Shown here piece by piece: positions 6,680 through 10,626 of a stretch of 10,626 nt of DNA. Made by a program: the position numbers and the translations under genes. Below the pieces are notes generated by a model. That model had not been told where the DNA came from, searched no databases, and worked only from the letters and a program-made list of their open reading frames with translations. How positions within the stretch are numbered: the stretch's first letter is position 1; each line of letters opens with the position of its first letter. The stretch is from an uncultured Kangiella sp. (GTDB lineage: Bacteria > Pseudomonadota > Gammaproteobacteria > Enterobacterales > DSM-103792), in contig CAMLKQ010000056.1 in NCBI GenBank assembly GCA_946480585.1, forward strand, positions 1 to 10,626, written 5' to 3'.

Positions 6680-7537
6680 TCACTCTATTGCCGACGGCTT
6701 GCCATCCGCTACCGCGACGGCGTCGGAAAAAAACTGCTGCAACCAGCGGGTCAGCTGGCGCGACGCCAGCGGCGCTTCGGTGCCACTGGCAATAATCTGT
6801 TCGGCCCGGATCGGCTCCAGCACCTCGAGCCGAACATGAAACCGGCGCGGCGGCACCTGGTACCAGCGCGTCGCCTTGGTCAGCGTCGGCGGATTGCAGG
6901 TCAGGATCACCGGCACCATCTCGCAACCGGTTGCGAGCGCCACATGCGCGGCGCCACGCTGAAAACTGAACGGTTCACCGGGCACCGTCCGGGTGCCTTC
7001 CGGAAACACAATCAACGGCCGCTGTTTCGCCAACGCCTTGCTGCAGTCCTGCACCAATTGCTCGGCACCGCGGTTCGGGATGTATTGCGCTGCCCGCACC
7101 ACACCGCCGAGATAACGGTTGCGCCACAGCGCTTCCTTGACGATGCAGTCGGCACGCGGCATCAGGCTGATCATCAGCACCACATCGATCAGGGTCGGGT
7201 GGTTGGCGAGCACCAGCACACCATTGAGCTCACGCAAGCGTTCGGCATTGCGCAGCTCTACACTCATGACCCCGAGCCAGATCATCTGGCCGATGAAAAA
7301 CCGAAAACTCTGGTGGATCGCCCGCTGTGCCCGATCCCGCCGCTGGTCCGGATCGCGCCAGCGCAAATGGATGATCGGAAACACCGTCAGCGTCAGCAGC
7401 AATCCGCCCAAACTGAAACTGAAAAAACACCAGCCGGTGGCCAGCACCCGCCAGCAATAATTCAGCTGCTGACCGACTCGCTGCCACAGCGACGTCGGTG
7501 CACGGGTCACCGCCAGTTCATTGACCGAACTAGCCAT
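6680..7537 (-). CDS. apeD: ApeD-like 1-acylglycerol-3-phosphate-type acyltransferase
   Basis: A 285-residue membrane-bound acyltransferase of the PlsC/lysophospholipid type. Residues about 31-58 are a hydrophobic anchor (WRVLATGWCFFSFSLGGLL). The HX4D catalytic motif is His113-Asp118 in NHPTLID, and FPEGTR at 178-183 is the acceptor phosphate-binding motif. These proteins move an acyl group from a thioester to a glycerophosphate-like acceptor on the cytosolic face. In aryl polyene clusters ApeD is thought to help attach the polyene or a fatty acid to its lipid anchor; the acceptor is not known from sequence. Its ATG at 7535-7537 overlaps the end of apeC by 8 bases. It ends 63 bases before apeE. 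Confidence 0.9.
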   Translation of the reverse strand: MASSVNELAVTRAPTSLWQRVGQQLNYCWRVLATGWCFFSFSLGGLLLTLTVFPIIHLRWRDPDQRRDRAQRAIHQSFRFFIGQMIWLGVMSVELRNAERLRELNGVLVLANHPTLIDVVLMISLMPRADCIVKEALWRNRYLGGVVRAAQYIPNRGAEQLVQDCSKALAKQRPLIVFPEGTRTVPGEPFSFQRGAAHVALATGCEMVPVILTCNPPTLTKATRWYQVPPRRFHVRLEVLEPIRAEQIIASGTEAPLASRQLTRWLQQFFSDAVAVADGKPSAIE

Positions 7538-8243
7538 GACGAACGACCCAGCTCATGTGCTCGCCAACCAGCGTCGCCTCGTTCTTGCCGGTCAGTGCAC
7601 GAATCAATGCCAGTGCCGGCGAGGCATAAGCAGCGCGGTTCGTGTCACGACACAGTTGCAAGGGCGCACCGCCATCGGCGATCAGCAAGCCCAGCCCGAG
7701 CAGCGGCGCTTCCGCGTCTTGCCAGGGCTGGAATGGCGCCGGCAAATCCTGTTCGACATAACTGATCAGCACGCTACCCACACCGCTGGCGCGCATCGCC
7801 GCCGCTTCCAGCAAGCAGGCCTGCAAACTGTCACGACCGGCGGCAATCGCCGTGGCCGGGGTCGCGTCTTTGCCGGCAATGCCGTACAAACCGGCGGCGC
7901 TGTTGTGCACCGACAGCGAAAAGCCCATCGGCGACAGCGCTTCGCCCTGCGCCAGCTGGCGCAGCAAATTCACCGTGGTGCCAAGCTCGCCGTGACGCGA
8001 GGCAAAAACCCATTGTTCAGCGCGCTCGCCGGCCAGTGCGGCGTGTGCGCAGTGCAGGGCAACCCGCGACAGCGGCGACAAGCGCCGGCGCAACATCGGC
8101 TCGACGAATTCGACCGGCGCGGCGGCGGTTTCCGCCGGCAGCGCGGCAGCGCCCTGCTCGGCCCACCGCTGCCAGGCAGCCGTATCGGCCAGACCGGGCG
8201 CCCAGGCATGCCAGCGTCGAATCGGAAGGGTGATGGCGTTCAT
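7530..8243 (-). CDS. apeC: ApeC-like half-length ketosynthase homologue / chain length factor
   Basis: A 237-residue protein matching only the N-terminal half of beta-ketoacyl synthases (the ketoacyl-synt_2 type). Family marks are ASRHGEL at 81-87, FSLSVHNSAAGLYGIA at 108-123 and a GRDSLQACLLEA helix from 136. Aligned with ketosynthases, the nucleophile Cys falls on Gly136 of AAGRD, and the C-terminal half with both catalytic His residues is absent, so it should not condense alone. In the studied APE pathway the ApeC protein partners a full ketosynthase (ApeO) as chain length factor; that partner would lie outside the window. Start ATG 8241-8243 has only a weak ribosome site. It is the first recognised gene of the operon here: the usual apeA/apeB genes are not found upstream. 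Confidence 0.85.
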   Translation of the reverse strand: MNAITLPIRRWHAWAPGLADTAAWQRWAEQGAAALPAETAAAPVEFVEPMLRRRLSPLSRVALHCAHAALAGERAEQWVFASRHGELGTTVNLLRQLAQGEALSPMGFSLSVHNSAAGLYGIAGKDATPATAIAAGRDSLQACLLEAAAMRASGVGSVLISYVEQDLPAPFQPWQDAEAPLLGLGLLIADGGAPLQLCRDTNRAAYASPALALIRALTGKNEATLVGEHMSWVVRHG

Positions 8244-8312
8244 GCCGTGACAACCTGCCGACCGGCGCAGCGGCCAGCCGCAACCTTGCGCTGCCGATCC
8301 TGCACCTGCAGT

Positions 8313-8329
8313 CGGTCAAATTTTAACCG
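8313..8329. repeat. 17-base near-palindrome in the apeC leader, possible operator
   Basis: CGGTCAAA and TTTAACCG flank a central T, with seven of eight positions paired. It is the most AT-rich spot of the gap and lies between the proposed promoter and apeC. Its size suits a dimeric transcription regulator, but no regulator gene is in the window. It also contains TAAAAT on the minus strand, five of six to a -10 box, without a good -35. Confidence 0.4.
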
Positions 8330-8346
8330 CTCGGGAAAGGGGCGCC

Positions 8347-8375
8347 ATGCTATCGGGAGGTTCGACCAAAGGCAA
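8347..8375 (-). promoter_or_regulatory. Candidate sigma70 promoter of the APE operon
   Basis: Minus-strand TTGCCT (8370-8375) and TAGCAT (8347-8352) are 17 bases apart and match the -35 and -10 consensus at four of six positions each. Transcription would start near 8340, leaving a leader of about 97 bases before apeC. The match is modest and GC-rich DNA gives few alternatives, so this is a suggestion. Confidence 0.35.
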
Positions 8376-8396
8376 TGGCGAATCCCGCCTTTTGTC
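8364..8396. repeat. Inverted repeat downstream of the oxidoreductase gene, upstream of apeC
   Basis: On the minus strand GACAAAAGGC and GCCTTTGGTC pair at nine of ten positions around a 13-base loop. It lies 50 bases after the oxidoreductase stop and could end that transcript, though no T-run follows on the minus strand. It also covers the proposed -35 box of the apeC promoter, so it could be an operator for a dimeric regulator. Confidence 0.45.
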
Positions 8397-8445
8397 AGGC
8401 CAGCATGACGTGCAGCAAACCGGGCAAGCTTCATGGCCATTGCGA

Positions 8446-9495
8446 TCAGCGCGTCAGTACAACCTTGCCGATCGAACGACCACTGCGCAGCAACTCCAGC
8501 GCCTGCGGTGCCTCGTCGAAGCGGAACTGGTGTCCGACATGCGGCGCCGGCAGCTTCAGCGTGGCGATTTCCCGGATCATCGCGTCAAAGAACTCGCGCT
8601 GTTCCCACAGCCAGATCAGGTTGAACGCCAGCAGCGCCCGGTTTTCGCTGATCATCGACAGCGCGTCGTAGCGCGGCCGGCGCAGGTATTCGAGCAACAT
8701 ATGAAAGCGGCGCATCTTGCGTTCGCCGGGCGCAAAAACCGTGGCGCCATAGACGACCAGCCGGCCGGTCGGCGCCAGCGCCTTGAATGAGGCTTCCTGA
8801 ACCTTGCCACCGACTGCATCGAGCACCAAATGAATTGGCTTGTCGGCCAATTCACGTTTGAGCTGGGCGGCAAAATCCGGCTCGCGCACCAGCACATCGG
8901 TGACGCCCTGAGTCTTCAGGAACTCGACTTTGTCCGGGCTGCCGACCGTGCCGACCACGTCAATACCGAGTGCCTGACAGATCCGCACCGCCTGCAGGCC
9001 GACGCCGCCGGCAGCGGAATGAATGAGCGCGCGCTGGCCGCGTTTGGCCGCGCCGAGATGATGGATGCCATACCAGGCAGCAAAGGTCTGAACAAAAAAG
9101 GCCGCGCCTTCGGCGAAGCTCCAGCTGTCCGGCAGCGGCTGCAGCCGGTCGGCCGCGACATCGACCACGCTGGCGTAGGCGCCAAAACGCACCGAGCCCA
9201 TGACCCGATCGCCAACTTTGAACTGGGAAACCGTCGAACCGACCTCGGCCACCACACCGGCGAGCTCCAGACCCGGAATAAAGGATCCGCTCGGCGCCGC
9301 CGAATACATGCCGGTCAGAGCCAGGATGTCGGCGAAATTGAGCCCGATCGCCTTGACGTCGACCCGGACCGCGTCGGCCGCAAGAGCCGGCAGGGCTTCC
9401 GTTTGCTGACTGAGCTGGGCCAGATCACCGGCCTGCGGCGTGCGCCAGACTTGGCGCTGCACTGATGGCGAGGACGACTGCTGCAACGCCGACAT
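8446..9495 (-). CDS. VAT-1/Qor-like NAD(P)H-dependent medium-chain oxidoreductase
   Basis: A 349-residue medium-chain dehydrogenase/reductase of the zinc-free quinone oxidoreductase branch, close to the VAT-1 type. GLNFADILALTGMY at 51-64 is the family signature, PGLELAGVV at 74-82 starts the core of the catalytic domain, and AAGGVGLQAV at 161-170 is the NAD(P)-binding Rossmann turn. The structural-zinc cysteine cluster is absent. It should reduce quinones or activated alkenes in the cytosol. I start at ATG 9493-9495 because AGGAG lies eight bases upstream (9504-9508); an in-frame ATG seven codons earlier and a TTG far upstream are weaker. It is not a known APE gene; an inverted repeat and a 202-base gap separate it from apeC, so it is probably independent. 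Confidence 0.9.
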   Translation of the reverse strand: MSALQQSSSPSVQRQVWRTPQAGDLAQLSQQTEALPALAADAVRVDVKAIGLNFADILALTGMYSAAPSGSFIPGLELAGVVAEVGSTVSQFKVGDRVMGSVRFGAYASVVDVAADRLQPLPDSWSFAEGAAFFVQTFAAWYGIHHLGAAKRGQRALIHSAAGGVGLQAVRICQALGIDVVGTVGSPDKVEFLKTQGVTDVLVREPDFAAQLKRELADKPIHLVLDAVGGKVQEASFKALAPTGRLVVYGATVFAPGERKMRRFHMLLEYLRRPRYDALSMISENRALLAFNLIWLWEQREFFDAMIREIATLKLPAPHVGHQFRFDEAPQALELLRSGRSIGKVVLTR

Positions 9496-9503
9496 TCCGG
9501 AAT

Positions 9504-9508
9504 CTCCT
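9504..9508 (-). promoter_or_regulatory. Ribosome binding site of the quinone oxidoreductase gene
   Basis: AGGAG lies eight bases before ATG 9493-9495 and is the strongest Shine-Dalgarno match I noticed in the window. It favours this start over the in-frame ATG seven codons upstream, which has only AGGG. Confidence 0.65.
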
Positions 9509-9541
9509 GAACCCATGCGGCCCTGACCTGACAGGGAGAGT

Positions 9542-9592
9542 AAAAAGGGTCGGGGATTAGGACATAACCGGCGCCGGGATGCCAGCCCCGAC
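9542..9592 (-). terminator. Possible intrinsic terminator after ubiH
   Basis: On the minus strand GTCGGGG and CCCCGAC form a perfect 7-bp stem, followed by CC and five T. The 30-base interval can itself fold, as GGCAT pairs with ATGTCC around CCGGCGCCGG. It begins 83 bases after the ubiH stop and ends 46 bases before the oxidoreductase start, so it could end the ubiH message or act as a leader structure. The large loop lowers confidence. Confidence 0.4.
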
Positions 9593-9675
9593 GCTGATCC
9601 AGACACCAGCCCGATACGTAGCGCGGCGTCGGTTTCCGTGGTTTGGGTCAAGCGAAGTGAGGTGACGGCGAGAAC

Positions 9676-10626
9676 TCAGCCGTACCGGCGCAGGCCCATC
9701 GCCCCCACCGCCACCGCCCGCTTGGCCGGCGGCAGCACATCGAGCAGCGACAGCGCCGCCGCCCGCAATGGCCGCAACAGCGGATAGCGATTGCTGAACA
9801 AGCGGACCAGGCTGTCGGTGATGCCGGCCACCGCCTCGGCATCGGCCTGACGGGCGCAAACAAATGCGTCGAGCGCGGCCGGTGCGGACCAATCCTGACC
9901 GGCCGCCAACTGACCGCGCACCCGCTCGGCAAACGCCATCGCATCGCGCAACGCGAGGTTGAAGCCCTGACCGGCAATCGGATGCAGCGTGGTCGCGGCA
10001 TTGCCCATCAGCAGCAAGCGGCCTTGCCGGCGCACCGGGCTGCGCATCCGTCGCAAATCGAATTTCTCGCGGGCGCCGATCTGCGTCAATTTGCCGAGTC
10101 GCCAGCCAAATGCGGATTGCAGCTCGCGCAAAAATTCCGCATCGGTCAATGCCAGCAAGCGCGCTGCTTCATCCGGCGTTTGCGTCCAGACCAGCGACAG
10201 CCGGTTATCGGTCATCGGCAACAACGCCAGCGGACCGGTGTCGGTAAACCGCTCATAGGCCCAGTGCTGATGCGCGCGCTCGGCGCGCACGGTGGCGATC
10301 ACCGCGCTCTGCTGGTAATCGATCACATCGACCGGCAAGCCGGCCATGGCGCGCAAACCGGACGGCCCGCCATCGGCACCGAGCAAGACCCGCGTTTGCA
10401 GCTGCTGTGCTGTGCCGTCGTGCTGCAGCGTGATCTGCACACCTTCTTCGTTTTGCGTAAACGCGCTGAGTTTGCCGTGCAAGCGAGTCACGCCCACGCG
10501 CTGATCGAGTGCGCGATAGAACTGCTGACCGAGCACGCGCAGTGCAATGACCTGACCGAGCGCATCGAGCTGTTGCTCAGTCGCGGTCAACACGGTGCGA
10601 CCAAACTGGCCGCGATCGGAAACATG
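9676..10626 (-). CDS. ubiH: UbiH-like FAD-dependent ubiquinone hydroxylase, 5' end cut by window edge
   Basis: The last 316 residues of a class A flavin monooxygenase that hydroxylates the ring in ubiquinone biosynthesis (UbiH: 2-octaprenyl-6-methoxyphenol hydroxylase). Reading is open to the edge and begins HVSDRGQFG, which matches the internal HVSDRG of E. coli UbiH as I recall it, so about 70-80 N-terminal residues with the GxGxxG dinucleotide fold lie outside. The DG motif GADGGPS is at visible residues 83-89. GNAATTLHPIAGQGFNLALR at 208-227 is the FAD-ribityl binding block, and ERFTDTGPLALLPM and LQSAFGWRLGKLT are UbiH-specific stretches. UbiF/VisC paralogues are less likely. It is core metabolism, not part of the pigment operon, and marks the chromosomal flank. 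Confidence 0.92.
   Translation of the reverse strand, partial: HVSDRGQFGRTVLTATEQQLDALGQVIALRVLGQQFYRALDQRVGVTRLHGKLSAFTQNEEGVQITLQHDGTAQQLQTRVLLGADGGPSGLRAMAGLPVDVIDYQQSAVIATVRAERAHQHWAYERFTDTGPLALLPMTDNRLSLVWTQTPDEAARLLALTDAEFLRELQSAFGWRLGKLTQIGAREKFDLRRMRSPVRRQGRLLLMGNAATTLHPIAGQGFNLALRDAMAFAERVRGQLAAGQDWSAPAALDAFVCARQADAEAVAGITDSLVRLFSNRYPLLRPLRAAALSLLDVLPPAKRAVAVGAMGLRRYG

Larger units (their letters stand above)
8244..8445. other. Intergenic region before the APE operon
   Basis: These 202 bases separate the quinone oxidoreductase stop from apeC. They hold a 10-bp imperfect inverted repeat, a sigma70-like promoter candidate overlapping it, and a 17-base near-palindrome, each listed separately. 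A 66-codon minus-strand frame (8240-8440) spans the gap and ends in an ATGA overlap with apeC. It has unusual codons for this window (ATA, TTA, CTT) and an Arg-rich product with no recognisable domain, so I treat it as probably non-coding. Confidence 0.6.

Noticed and set aside
6623..7765. Plus-strand open frame of 380 codons opposite apeD and apeC
   Set aside because: Low-complexity Arg/His/Pro-rich product, fully antisense to two clear genes.
8240..8440. 66-codon minus-strand frame ending in an ATGA overlap with apeC
   Set aside because: The overlap is suggestive, but the frame runs through the inverted repeats and promoter candidate, uses codons rare elsewhere in the window, and its Arg-rich product has no family resemblance.
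9496..9651. TTG-initiated N-terminal extension of the quinone oxidoreductase
   Set aside because: It crosses the terminator-like stem and has no family similarity; AGGAG supports the ATG at 9495.
1..10626. Mobile elements, CRISPR arrays, tRNA or rRNA genes
   Set aside because: No transposase or integrase motifs, regularly spaced repeats or RNA gene signatures were seen; the window is almost fully coding on one strand.

Overview
The window is a GC-rich stretch with every recognisable gene on the minus strand, so it reads right to left. It carries the 5' part of an aryl polyene (APE) pigment gene cluster, flanked upstream by chromosomal genes. The 3' part of a UbiH-type ubiquinone hydroxylase at the right edge, and the close match of gene order to the apeC-apeK order of known APE clusters, point to a gammaproteobacterium. 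The sequence does not fix the genus.

Right flank (about 8446-10626): a 5'-truncated ubiH, a possible intrinsic terminator, and a stand-alone VAT-1-like NAD(P)H:quinone oxidoreductase. The 202-base gap at 8244-8445 holds two inverted repeats and a candidate promoter and is the most likely control region for the cluster. APE operon (8243 to 1 and beyond): half-length ketosynthase-like ApeC, lysophospholipid-type acyltransferase ApeD, acyl carrier proteins ApeE and ApeF, membrane protein ApeG, aryl acid adenylating enzyme ApeH, dehydratase ApeI, glycosyltransferase-acyltransferase fusion ApeJ, an MIO-type aromatic amino acid ammonia lyase, and hotdog thioesterase ApeK, cut by the left edge.

Inferred joint working: the ammonia lyase would make an arylacrylate such as cinnamate or coumarate. 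ApeH would activate it and load it on an ACP (ApeE or ApeF). ApeC with a ketosynthase encoded outside the window would extend it, and ApeI with an outside ketoreductase would convert each unit to a conjugated alkene. ApeD and ApeJ would attach the polyene to a lipid or sugar anchor at the membrane, and ApeK would release or edit chains. The full ketosynthases, ketoreductase, second dehydratase and export genes (apeL-R type) are not visible and would be expected beyond the left edge.

Most junctions overlap by 1-8 bases, which points to tight translational coupling. The oddest spot is 4027-4146: a 39-codon reading frame between apeH and apeI, joined to each neighbour by an ATGA overlap. It looks like the remnant of a tandem duplication of the apeH/apeI junction.
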